Shown piece by piece: positions 56,536 through 64,000 of a stretch of 64,000 nucleotides of DNA. How positions within the stretch are numbered: the first letter of the stretch is position 1; each line of letters opens with the position of its first letter. Position numbers and translations under genes: made by a program. The notes below the pieces were generated by a model. It did not search any database and was not told the DNA's origin. It saw nothing but the letters and a program-made list of their open reading frames with translations. Location: the NCBI RefSeq assembly GCF_009068765.1, contig NZ_CP035534.1, forward strand, positions 1,736,001 through 1,800,000, read 5' to 3'. The stretch comes from Sulfurimonas hydrogeniphila (lineage in GTDB: Bacteria; Campylobacterota; Campylobacteria; Campylobacterales; Sulfurimonadaceae).

Positions 56536-58125
56536 ATGAGCATAACAAAAGAATTAGAAGATTTAGGACTTAAAAATGTCGGAAAAATTTATCATAACCT
56601 TGACTATGATGAATTAATCAAGCATGAACTTGAAAATGGTGAAGTAAGAAAAACCAAAACAGGTGCAACTGCTGTAGATACAGGTATATTTACAGGCCGT
56701 TCACCCAAAGACAAATATTTTGTTGACCGTGAACCATCTAATAAATACATAGCATGGGGAGATGTCAACCAAAAAATCAGTGAAGAAATTTTCAATGAGC
56801 TTCTGGATCTTTCCCGTGAACAGCTTTCTGGGAAAAATCTTTATGTGACTGATGTATACAGTGGCGCAAGTCCCGCTTCAAAAAAATCTATTCGTTTTGT
56901 GACAGAGATTGCCTGGCAGTCTCATTTTGTTAAAAATATGTTTATTCGCCCCACTCCTTCCGAACTTGCATCATTTAAATCTGATTTTACTGTTTTAAAT
57001 GCCTGTAAAGCTGTCAATGACAAATGGAAAGAACACGGCATGAACTCTGAAGTTTTTGTTCTCTTTGATATCGAAAGAAACATGGCTATAATCGGTGGTA
57101 CCTGGTATGGCGGTGAGTTGAAAAAAGGTATTTTTTCAATGATGAACTACTGGCTGCCGCTTGACGGAAAACTCTCCATGCACTGTTCTGCAAATGTTGG
57201 AGAACGCGGAGACACTGCTCTGTTTTTTGGACTGAGCGGAACCGGAAAAACAACACTTTCAACAGATCCAAAACGTGCCCTCATCGGTGATGACGAACAT
57301 GGTTGGGATGATTACGGCGTCTTTAACTTTGAGGGGGGATGTTATGCAAAAGTCATTAACCTTGACGCAAAAAGTGAACCTGAAATTTACGGTGCAATCA
57401 AAAAAGATGCACTTTTGGAAAATGTTGTTATGCATGATGACGGTGAAGTTGACTATGATGACGGTTCCAAAACCGAAAACACCCGTGTTTCTTATCCTAT
57501 TGAACACATAAAAAACCACAAGCCTGATTTAATGGCAGGACACCCTGAAAACATTATCTTTCTCTCTGCCGATGCGTTTGGTGTACTGCCTCCGGTTTCA
57601 AAACTGACCCGAGAACAGGCAATGTACTACTTCCTCAGCGGATACACTGCAAAAGTTGCCGGAACAGAACGTGGTATTACCGAGCCGGTTGCAACGTTCT
57701 CTGCATGTTTCGGTGAAGCATTTATGACGCTGCATCCTACAGTGTATGCCAAACTTCTCGGCGAAAAAATTGACAAACACAATGTAAATGTTTATCTTGT
57801 CAACACAGGTTGGACCGGTGGAGGATACGGTGTCGGCAAACGTATGAGTTTAAAAGACACCCGTGCATGCATCAATGCCATACTTGACGGTACCATCAAT
57901 GAAAGTGAATTTGATACAACAGAAACATTCAGACTGCAGGTACCTAAAACGCTGGGAGATATCAACCCTGACCTTTTAAACCCCAGAAATGCCTGGGAAG
58001 ACAAAGAGGCCTTTGACGCAACCCGCGACAAACTTGCAGATATGTTTGTGGAAAACTTTAAAAGATACCAGGATGCCGACAGCGAATTTGACTTCTCTGC
58101 AGCAGGTCCCAAGGTAGAAAAGTAA
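56536..58125 (+). CDS. pckA: Phosphoenolpyruvate carboxykinase (ATP)
   Basis: A 529-residue enzyme converting oxaloacetate and ATP to phosphoenolpyruvate, the entry to sugar synthesis. Seen: RSPKDKYFV, the P-loop-like kinase-1a [11 protein letters not shown], kinase-2 and metal site GDDEHGWDD, and the C-terminal [10 protein letters not shown]. Length is normal for the ATP-dependent class. It is monocistronic, with its own promoter and a hairpin overlapping its stop codon. Together with the reductive carbon metabolism expected in this group, it fits an autotroph that makes sugars from C4 acids, but that is inferred. Confidence 0.97.
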   Translation: MSITKELEDLGLKNVGKIYHNLDYDELIKHELENGEVRKTKTGATAVDTGIFTGRSPKDKYFVDREPSNKYIAWGDVNQKISEEIFNELLDLSREQLSGKNLYVTDVYSGASPASKKSIRFVTEIAWQSHFVKNMFIRPTPSELASFKSDFTVLNACKAVNDKWKEHGMNSEVFVLFDIERNMAIIGGTWYGGELKKGIFSMMNYWLPLDGKLSMHCSANVGERGDTALFFGLSGTGKTTLSTDPKRALIGDDEHGWDDYGVFNFEGGCYAKVINLDAKSEPEIYGAIKKDALLENVVMHDDGEVDYDDGSKTENTRVSYPIEHIKNHKPDLMAGHPENIIFLSADAFGVLPPVSKLTREQAMYYFLSGYTAKVAGTERGITEPVATFSACFGEAFMTLHPTVYAKLLGEKIDKHNVNVYLVNTGWTGGGYGVGKRMSLKDTRACINAILDGTINESEFDTTETFRLQVPKTLGDINPDLLNPRNAWEDKEAFDATRDKLADMFVENFKRYQDADSEFDFSAAGPKVEK

Positions 58126-58145
58126 AAAGCTTTTTGGCTTTTTAC
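58122..58145 (+). terminator. Rho-independent-like terminator of pckA
   Basis: GTAAAAAGC and GCTTTTTAC form a perfect 9-bp stem with loop TTTTTG, starting at the stop codon. As the stem is A/T-rich with its own T run, it can end transcription of pckA and perhaps of the convergent DedA gene. Confidence 0.65.
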
Positions 58146-58162
58146 TCTTACTCTCTTTCAAG

Positions 58163-58723
58163 CTATTTTTTTTTCGTAGCCTTTTCCAGATAGATCCAAA
58201 CTGCTCCGCCGATAGTAAGCAAAATTACAGGGGCTATCCATTTGTTATCATTAATATACAGGGCAAACTTACTCAAAACAGCCCCGAAGTAGTAACTGCT
58301 CAAACCAAATGCCAAAGCCCACACAGCAGCTGCAAAAATATTTAATATTGCAAACTTTTTAAAGTCATATTTTGTCAATGCTATTGCAATCGGTACGACA
58401 GTTTTTAAACCGTATATAAACTTTTGAATAAAAATAACCCAATCCCCATGTTTTTTTATAAGTATATGTGCAAGTGCGAGTTTACGTCTATGTTTACGCA
58501 GCCCCTCAACCATCATAGACTTCTGGTATCTTGTCAGCCAAAAAAGTAAAACATCTCCAAGCGCATTGCCCAAAAAGGCAATACTGATTGAAAGTGTCAA
58601 ATCCATCTTCCCCATAAAACTCAAAACACCTGCTGCTACAAGTCCGATGAATCCGCCGCCTAAAGAGTATAAAAAAAGTCCTATATACCCGTATGTTGCC
58701 AAATTACTGAATGTATCTTCCAT
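58163..58723 (-). CDS. DedA-family (VTT-domain) membrane protein
   Basis: A 186-residue, about five-helix inner membrane protein. The VTT domain shows the GNALGDVLLFWLTRYQ segment and FIYGLKTVVPIAIAL, the place of the conserved F-x-R/K-G-x-x-P motif; here the usual Arg is replaced by Lys (GLKTVVP). DedA proteins flip lipid carriers or support envelope charge balance. It lies 123 bases after uvrB, separated by a REP-like repeat, and has GGAG upstream of its ATG. The smaller YqaA homologue near 8.7 kb is a distant relative. Confidence 0.85.
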   Translation of the reverse strand: MEDTFSNLATYGYIGLFLYSLGGGFIGLVAAGVLSFMGKMDLTLSISIAFLGNALGDVLLFWLTRYQKSMMVEGLRKHRRKLALAHILIKKHGDWVIFIQKFIYGLKTVVPIAIALTKYDFKKFAILNIFAAAVWALAFGLSSYYFGAVLSKFALYINDNKWIAPVILLTIGGAVWIYLEKATKKK

Positions 58724-58812
58724 ATTTTATTGTTGCTCCTTATTTATTGCTTTTTGCTTTCTAAATTGCTATATTTTTTTGTAACCCAGTCTTGAATCTT
58801 GAAAGACACAAA

Positions 58813-58835
58813 GCCCGCACTGAAATACGGGTTCC
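58813..58835 (+). repeat. REP-like hairpin repeat, copy 2
   Basis: A 23-base element GCCCGCACTGAAATACGGG plus TTCC, with a perfect CCCG/CGGG stem. It lies 12 bases after the uvrB stop. Read on the minus strand the stem is followed by CTTTGTGTCTTT, so this copy could also end uvrB transcription. Confidence 0.75.
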
Positions 58836-58846
58836 AAAAAGCAAAT

Positions 58847-60829
58847 CTAAAGTTTTTTAATTTTTGTGATTTCATCACGCAGTCGTGCCGCTTCTTCAAA
58901 ATTTAGCTCACGGGCAGCCTCTTTCATTTTTAAGGAAAGCTCTTTTATCATTGCTTTTCTTTCACTTGGCGGTATTTTATCCTGTTTTTTGTATTTTTGG
59001 TAGAGCCCGCCATGATCTTCAACTTTAAGATTTTCATCCAGGGCCCGTTTTGTTGTTTTTGGCGTTATGCCATGCTTCTTGTTATACGCTTCTTGAATTG
59101 CCCGTCTTGCATTTGTTTTGTCGATGGCTCTTTGCATAGAGCCTGTCATTTTGTTTGCATACAGAATAACCCGACCGTTTTCATTTCTCGCTCCGCGTCC
59201 TATAGTCTGTACAAGTGCCGTTTCACTTCGTAAAAATCCCTCTTTGTCCGCATCCAAAATTGCCACAAGAGAAACCTCCGGCAGATCCAGACCTTCACGC
59301 AACAGGTTGATGCCTATAAGCACGTCAAACTCACCCAGACGCAATGAACGAATAATTTGGTTTCGCTCGATTGTATCAATATCTGAGTGCATATACTGTA
59401 CTTTAATGCCCAAATCCGCCAAATATTTTGTCAGGGCCTCTGCCATTTTTTTCGTCAAAACCGTAATTAAAACACGTTCGTCTTTGACAATGGTCTTTTT
59501 AATCTCATCATGGATATCTTCTACCTGATTGTCTGATGGTTTTATCTCTATAACAGGGTCAAGCAGTCCTGTGGGACGGATAATCTGTTCCGCTTTGACT
59601 GCCGACATTTCCAACTCATATTCAGAAGGCGTTGCTGAAACAAAAAGATAATACGGTGCTTTGTTTATATACTCTTCTGCCTTTAGCGGACGGTTGTCGA
59701 GGGCTGACGGCAGACGAAAGCCGTAATCGACAAGCACCTCTTTTCTGGCTCTGTCACCCGCATACATCCCCCTGTATTGCGGCAGAGAAACATGGGATTC
59801 ATCTACGATAACAAGATACTCTTTATGGTTTTGTTCAAAATAGTCAAGCAATGTAAAAGGGGCTTCTCCCGGTTTTTTATTTGTCAAAAGTCTTGAATAG
59901 TTTTCAATACCCTTGCACATTCCGGTTGTCTGCAACATCTCCAGGTCAAATTCGACACGCTGTTTGAGTCTTTGATACTCGACTAATTTTCCCTCTTTTT
60001 GAAAATATGCCAAACGTTCATCAAGCTCTTCTTCTATGCGTTTGACAGCCACAGCCATTTTTTCCTGAGAAACACTAAACTGTGAAGTCGCATAAACAGT
60101 AACACTTTTATGCTCTTCAAGACGTTTGTTATCTATGACATCAAAGGTATAAATTGCCTCTATTTCATCACCGAAAAATTCGACACGGATTGCTTCTTGT
60201 TCAAAATACGGCGGATAGATATCTATGCTTTCTCCGTTCACGCGAATATGCCCGCTGTCAAAATAGCTGTCATTTCGGGAATATCCCATTTCCACCAAAC
60301 GCAAAAGCAGTTTCTTCTGCGCTATTTCATCACCGACGGCCAAAGACTGCACCATGTTTTGGTACTCCTCAGGATCTCCCAAACCATAGTTTGCAGAAAC
60401 AGAGGCGATGACGATAACATCATCATACGAAAGCAGGTTTGCCGTAGCGGAAAGTCGAAGACGTTCAAGTTCATCATTGATAGCGGAATCTTTTTCTATA
60501 AAAAGATCCTGACGCGGGATGTAGGCTTCAGGCTGATAGTAATCATAATAAGAAACAAAATATTCGACATGATTGTTTGGAAAAAACTGACGAAATTCTG
60601 AGTAAAGCTGTGCGGCAAGCGTTTTATTGTGTGTCATAATGATAGTCGGCATTTTTACATTTTCTATAACGCGTGCCATCGTATGGGTTTTTCCGCTCCC
60701 CGTGACCCCTTCAAGTGTCTGATAGCGATTCCCTTTCAGTATGGAGTCGGAGAGTTTTTTTATAGCTGTCGGTTGATCACCCGCCGGTTCATAGGGTGAT
60801 ACTACTTTAAATTCTGGTTTCTTTTTCAT
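58847..60829 (-). CDS. uvrB: Excinuclease ABC subunit B
   Basis: The 660-residue damage-verifying helicase of nucleotide-excision repair. Seen: Walker A GVTGSGKT, the beta-hairpin region [41 protein letters not shown], the QTIGRGARN motif VI, and a C-terminal UVR domain ([17 protein letters not shown]) that binds UvrC. The ATG used has no Shine-Dalgarno sequence but has a TATAAT box just upstream; a TTG six codons earlier lies within that box region and is less likely. Confidence 0.97.
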   Translation of the reverse strand: MKKKPEFKVVSPYEPAGDQPTAIKKLSDSILKGNRYQTLEGVTGSGKTHTMARVIENVKMPTIIMTHNKTLAAQLYSEFRQFFPNNHVEYFVSYYDYYQPEAYIPRQDLFIEKDSAINDELERLRLSATANLLSYDDVIVIASVSANYGLGDPEEYQNMVQSLAVGDEIAQKKLLLRLVEMGYSRNDSYFDSGHIRVNGESIDIYPPYFEQEAIRVEFFGDEIEAIYTFDVIDNKRLEEHKSVTVYATSQFSVSQEKMAVAVKRIEEELDERLAYFQKEGKLVEYQRLKQRVEFDLEMLQTTGMCKGIENYSRLLTNKKPGEAPFTLLDYFEQNHKEYLVIVDESHVSLPQYRGMYAGDRARKEVLVDYGFRLPSALDNRPLKAEEYINKAPYYLFVSATPSEYELEMSAVKAEQIIRPTGLLDPVIEIKPSDNQVEDIHDEIKKTIVKDERVLITVLTKKMAEALTKYLADLGIKVQYMHSDIDTIERNQIIRSLRLGEFDVLIGINLLREGLDLPEVSLVAILDADKEGFLRSETALVQTIGRGARNENGRVILYANKMTGSMQRAIDKTNARRAIQEAYNKKHGITPKTTKRALDENLKVEDHGGLYQKYKKQDKIPPSERKAMIKELSLKMKEAARELNFEEAARLRDEITKIKKL

Positions 60830-60842
60830 TAATGGAATTATA
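60829..60842 (-). promoter_or_regulatory. -10 box positioned for a leaderless uvrB mRNA
   Basis: On the minus strand TATAAT (60842-60837) is followed by seven bases and then the uvrB ATG. Transcription would begin at the ATG or one base before it. No ribosome-binding site is present. Confidence 0.5.
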
Positions 60843-60953
60843 GCCAAATGAAAGAAACATCAAAGATTATAATGTATTTCTGATTGATTTATATCAAGTA
60901 AACCTCTGCTATTATATAATATAATTTTATACAAAACAGACAAACGAGGTTTT

Positions 60954-61330
60954 ATGCAATACCAAACTATTACGAAAAAAAACATTCGCGTTATGGTTGA
61001 CCGCTTTTACAGCAGTGTACTCAAAGACGACCTTATCGCTGATTTTTTTATTGAAAAACTTGGGGATGAGATGATTTCGGATGAATGGCAGCATCATCTT
61101 AATCTTCTGACAGACTTTTGGGCAGCGATGACAACAGGCGACAACAGTTATAACGGTACCCCATAACACCGCACTTGGATATGCCCGGACTTAACAAAGA
61201 GAGTTTTCAAAGATGGCTGGAACTTTTTTCAGAAACTATAGACAGACTGTATGAAAAAAAAGCCGCAGATATTTTTAAGATCAGAGGTGAAATGATTGCA
61301 AATAATTTTATGAAACAATTGAAACTTTAA
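60954..61330 (+). pseudogene. Group III truncated haemoglobin gene, broken by one frameshift
   Basis: The first 70 codons match the N-terminal half of the Campylobacter Ctb-type group III truncated globin (RFYSSVLKDDLIADFF, HHLNLLTDFWAAM, YNGTP). The frame then meets TAA. In the next frame the protein continues as ITPHLDMPGLNKESFQRW to LKL and a stop at 61330. Adding one C to the four-base run 61159-61162 restores 125 residues, the normal family length, including the proximal haem His in PHLDMP. Family members bind oxygen or help with nitrosative stress. The AGGT ribosome-binding site and TATAAT-rich upstream region are intact. Confidence 0.85.
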
Positions 61331-61340
61331 ATTTTTTATT

Positions 61341-62477
61341 TTATAAATTTAGCACAACTGTAGGCACTTGAAAATGCCCACTGAAAATTATAGCCCCGAG
61401 TTCGCCCGTTACATCTACAACTTCGCCTATAAAATAGAGACCTTTTACTTTTTTTGATTCCAAGCCATTATATGTAAGCTCATCTGCCAAAACACCGCCT
61501 CTGCTTACCTCCGCTTTGCTAAAACCAAAATTTCCCGCAGGAGTAAAGGTATAATTGTGCAATGTTTTTAATGCCTCTTTGTCATGTTTGCTCAGTTTTG
61601 TACACTCTTTGTCTTTAAAATCTATCGCGGACAAAAGAGCTTTTGCAAGTCTTTTTGGCAAGGGGATGAGTGAACTCACCAGTTTTTTACTCTTTTGCAC
61701 CAAATCTAAAATATTTTTATTGGGCAAAAAGTCTATGCTTATTTCCCCTTTTTTCCAATAGAGTGAAGCAGAAAGTATGGCAGGACCGCTAATGCCTTTA
61801 TGCGCAAAAAGCATCTCTTCTTTGAGCATTTTATCTGCCACCTTTACATGTACATAGCAGCTCAGCCCGCTGAGCTCTTTCATCCAAAACTGCTCTTTTT
61901 GCAGTGTAAGCCCGACAAGTGCAGGCGTAAATTCTTTCACACCGATACCAAAGCTTTTTGCAATTTGCAACCCTACATCACTTGCACCAAGCGTTTGAAA
62001 ACTTTTTCCACCGGTGGCTACAACAACTTTTTTTGCCGTGTATTTGTTTTTGTCTGTCGTAACTGTAAAAAAATCTTCTGATTTGCTTACATGTAACACT
62101 TTGTTGTTCAAAATAATTTCACTGTTTTTTGCATTTTTTTTCAATACATTGATAATATCATCCGAAGAGTTTTTACAAAAATAGTAGCGTCCTTTTCTCA
62201 GCTCCAACGCTACCCTGTTTCTGTCCAAAAAGTCCAATAAATCATCTTTCGTGAATTGTTTAAAGGCTGCTGAGAGTAATCTCTCTTCACCGTCAAAATT
62301 ATTTATCTGCACATTGACATTGGTAATATTACATTTACCTCCACCGGAAATTTTGAGTTTCTTGGCAGCTTTTTCATTGCCCTCGATTATAGCGATGCTC
62401 ATTTTTTTACTTAGACTGCCTGCACACATCAGTCCACTCGCCCCGGCACCAAGAATAATTACATCATAGTTTTTCAT
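61341..62477 (-). CDS. BaiN/HI0933-family flavoprotein
   Basis: A 378-residue predicted FAD-dependent oxidoreductase. Seen: the Rossmann motif ILGAGASGLMCAGSL, the family signature KKLKISGGGKCNITN, VVATGGKSFQTLG, and the C-terminal GLYFIGEVVDVTGELGA that closes the FAD site. Its last segments are slightly shorter than in family members of about 400 residues. The reaction is not known for most of this family. It is convergent with the globin gene and has a -10 box six bases before its ATG. Confidence 0.88.
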   Translation of the reverse strand: MKNYDVIILGAGASGLMCAGSLSKKMSIAIIEGNEKAAKKLKISGGGKCNITNVNVQINNFDGEERLLSAAFKQFTKDDLLDFLDRNRVALELRKGRYYFCKNSSDDIINVLKKNAKNSEIILNNKVLHVSKSEDFFTVTTDKNKYTAKKVVVATGGKSFQTLGASDVGLQIAKSFGIGVKEFTPALVGLTLQKEQFWMKELSGLSCYVHVKVADKMLKEEMLFAHKGISGPAILSASLYWKKGEISIDFLPNKNILDLVQKSKKLVSSLIPLPKRLAKALLSAIDFKDKECTKLSKHDKEALKTLHNYTFTPAGNFGFSKAEVSRGGVLADELTYNGLESKKVKGLYFIGEVVDVTGELGAIIFSGHFQVPTVVLNL

Positions 62478-62489
62478 AGGCTAATTATA
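62477..62489 (-). promoter_or_regulatory. -10 box positioned for a leaderless BaiN-type gene mRNA
   Basis: On the minus strand TATAAT (62489-62484) is followed by six bases and the ATG at 62477. The predicted start of transcription is the A of the ATG, and no Shine-Dalgarno sequence exists. Confidence 0.5.
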
Positions 62490-62563
62490 CGGTATAATTA
62501 CACAAATATATCGTAATTTAAAATCAATTTTGATCTTATTGCCTTAAATGAAGCAGCTTTTTT

Positions 62564-62586
62564 GGAACGCGGACTTCAGTCCGGGC
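62564..62586 (-). repeat. REP-like hairpin repeat, copy 3 (inverted)
   Basis: On the minus strand GCCCGGACTGAAGTCCGCG plus TTCC. The stem CGGACT/AGTCCG is a perfect 6 bp; here the bases that mismatch in other copies are paired. It faces copy 4 at 26 bases distance, forming an imperfect inverted pair in the 246-base gap before rimO. Confidence 0.75.
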
Positions 62587-62611
62587 TGAGAGTGGCAAGA
62601 CTATTGCAACA

Positions 62612-62634
62612 GCCGGCACTGAAGTACCGGTTCC
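62612..62634 (+). repeat. REP-like hairpin repeat, copy 4
   Basis: A 23-base element GCCGGCACTGAAGTACCGG plus TTCC. Its stem is CCGG/CCGG: both arms differ from copy 2 and still pair, which indicates selection on the structure. Confidence 0.75.
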
Positions 62635-62640
62635 AAGAGG

Positions 62641-62659
62641 GCATTAAAGTACGGGTTTC
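62641..62659 (+). repeat. REP-like repeat, decayed copy 5
   Basis: GCATTAAAGTACGGGTTTC matches the right three quarters of the family with three changes and has lost the left stem arm. It directly follows copy 4. Confidence 0.5.
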
Positions 62660-62723
62660 AAAAAAGCCATTCAGAAAATGAATTTTAAATTGCCATGAAG
62701 CAAAAACAATACAAAGAAGAGAT

Positions 62724-64000
62724 ATGAGCAACAAACTCCACATAGTTTCACTCGGATGTACCAAAAACCTGGTCGATACAGAAGTGATGATGGGAAAACT
62801 ACAAAATTTTGAACTCACAGACAATAATGAAGAAGCCGATGTCATTATTGTCAATACCTGCGGTTTTATTGACGCGGCAAAAGAAGAATCAATCAATACC
62901 GTGCTTTCTCTGCATGATGCACGAAAAGAGGATTCACTTCTTGTGATGGCAGGCTGCCTGAGCGAGCGCTATCAAGAGGAGTTGATGGAGCAGATTCCCG
63001 AGGTTGATATTTTTACCGGTGTGGGTGATTATGACAAAATTGATGAGCTTTTGGTTGAGAAAAAGAGCCGTTTTTCTGATGAAGTGTACCTTATTGACGG
63101 TGCTGAGCGTGTTGTAACAGGTTCTACATACCATGCCTACATCAAACTCTCAGAAGGGTGTAATCAGACATGCAGTTTTTGTGCGATTCCCTCTTTTAAA
63201 GGTAAATTAAACTCGCGTAATTTAGATTCTATCGCCAAGGAAGTTGAAGGACTTGTCAAAAAAGGCTACTGGGATTTCTCTTTTGTTTCACAGGATTCAA
63301 GTTCTTATCTGCGTGACCAAAATATCAAAGACGGACTTTCTCTGCTTATTCAGAGAATTGAACTGATTGAGGGTGTCAAATCTGCGAGAATTCTCTATCT
63401 CTACCCTTCAACTACAAGCATGAAACTTCTGAAAAATATTGCAAAAAGCAAAGTGTTTCACAACTATTTTGATATGCCTATCCAGCACATTAACGATGAG
63501 ATGCTGCGTATTATGAAACGCGGATTCGGCAAAGAAAAAACACTCAAACTGCTGAACTACATGAGAAGCCTGCCAGACTCTTTTGTACGCACAAGTTTCA
63601 TCGTCGGACATCCGCATGAAACAGAGGCAATGTTTGATGAGATGTGTAATTTTGCACAAAATTTCGGCTTTGACCGCATCAATGTTTTTTCCTATTCTGA
63701 TGAAGAGACGACTTCAGCCCATGATATGCAAGATAAAATCTCAGAAAAAGTCAAAGCTGAACGTGCACAGATTCTTGGTGATATTGCAGCAGAGTGCACA
63801 AAAAAATCTCTTCAAAAAGAGGTCGGCAAAACCACACAAATCGTCATAGACGGGGAGAGTGATGAACATGAGTATCTTTTAAGCGCAAGAGAACTTATCT
63901 GGGCACCGGAGATTGACGGTGAAATTTATGTCAATGACAGAACGCTTGATGAAGATTTGGATTTTGGCAAGATTTATCCTGCTAAAATTACCGAGCTAGT
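62724..64000 (+). CDS. rimO: Ribosomal protein S12 methylthiotransferase RimO (3' end beyond window)
   Basis: The first 425 codons of a radical SAM enzyme that methylthiolates an Asp of ribosomal protein S12. The N-terminal domain has the three Cys of the auxiliary cluster (SLGCTKN, NTCGFI, AGCLSER). The radical SAM cluster motif CxxxCxxC is EGCNQTCSFCAIPSFKG. The C-terminal TRAM domain is under way at the window edge. FVRTSFIVGHPHET and the SxGC pattern favour RimO over MiaB. A GAAGAG purine stretch precedes the ATG. Confidence 0.95.
   Translation, partial: MSNKLHIVSLGCTKNLVDTEVMMGKLQNFELTDNNEEADVIIVNTCGFIDAAKEESINTVLSLHDARKEDSLLVMAGCLSERYQEELMEQIPEVDIFTGVGDYDKIDELLVEKKSRFSDEVYLIDGAERVVTGSTYHAYIKLSEGCNQTCSFCAIPSFKGKLNSRNLDSIAKEVEGLVKKGYWDFSFVSQDSSSYLRDQNIKDGLSLLIQRIELIEGVKSARILYLYPSTTSMKLLKNIAKSKVFHNYFDMPIQHINDEMLRIMKRGFGKEKTLKLLNYMRSLPDSFVRTSFIVGHPHETEAMFDEMCNFAQNFGFDRINVFSYSDEETTSAHDMQDKISEKVKAERAQILGDIAAECTKKSLQKEVGKTTQIVIDGESDEHEYLLSARELIWAPEIDGEIYVNDRTLDEDLDFGKIYPAKITEL

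Noticed and set aside
1548-61162. Phase variation by homopolymer slippage at the three frameshift sites
   Set aside because: Runs of four bases are too short for the high-rate slippage seen at Campylobacter tracts of eight or more; consensus error or simple mutation is more likely.
36249-62659. REP-like repeats as a possible CRISPR array
   Set aside because: Copies are dispersed in three loci, partly inverted, and lack regular spacers or cas genes.

Overview
The window is AT-rich (about 37% GC by eye), densely coding, and comes from a Campylobacterota chromosome, most likely Sulfurimonas or a close relative. The evidence is gene order. The minus-strand block yajC-secD-secF-DUF6394-leuS-lptE-folC-M23 peptidase-bactofilin-mfd has the order known from Helicobacter pylori and Campylobacter jejuni, with lnt divergent from yajC as in C. 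jejuni. The mraY/gpmI/fabG/acpP/fabF/accA and rpe/dnaQ blocks, rpmB beside a K+ channel, a group III truncated globin and an epsilon-type tmRNA tag fit the same phylum. No insertion sequence, prophage or CRISPR array was seen.

Layout. 1-4.7 kb: defence-like minus-strand genes, namely an OLD-type AAA ATPase cut by the window edge, a frameshifted YhcG/DUF1016 nuclease gene, a type I restriction HsdR subunit and a small CI-like HTH protein. 4.7-8.9 kb: an orphan response regulator, an unknown protein, a YmdB-type phosphodiesterase, an amidoligase plus class C26 amidotransferase/peptidase pair, and a YqaA membrane protein. 8.9-22 kb: the large conserved envelope, translation and secretion block, with a GGDEF diguanylate cyclase inserted in it. 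22-33 kb: lnt, ppk1, gamma-carbonic anhydrase, argJ, a K+ channel, rpmB, an HDOD/CheX-like pair, rpe, trpF and a DnaQ-like exonuclease. 33-40 kb: fatty-acid synthesis genes, gpmI, mraY, purN and a frameshifted TRIC-family channel gene. 40-46.5 kb: a P-type ATPase and a three-gene export system whose ABC-type membrane protein has no ATPase domain. 46.6-54.5 kb: a ten-gene Mrp/Mbh-like cation/proton antiporter operon containing a universal stress protein gene and three NuoL/M/N-like subunits. 54.5-64 kb: tmRNA, a SprT-like metalloprotease gene with an apparent ATC start, tRNA-Val(GAC), pckA, a DedA protein, uvrB, a frameshifted truncated globin, a BaiN/HI0933 flavoprotein and the start of rimO.

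Four patterns cross gene boundaries. (1) The palindrome TACATGTA occurs 17 times, all inside genes, about eight times the composition-based expectation, and resembles the highly iterated palindromes of cyanobacteria. (2) A REP-like hairpin repeat, consensus GCCCGCACTGAAGTACGGG plus TTCC, lies in three intergenic regions with covarying stem bases. (3) Four genes have a TATAAT-like -10 box placed so that transcription would start at or beside the initiation codon, suggesting leaderless mRNAs. (4) Three otherwise intact genes are each broken by one missing base in a four-base G/C run, which looks more like consensus error than biology until reads are checked.
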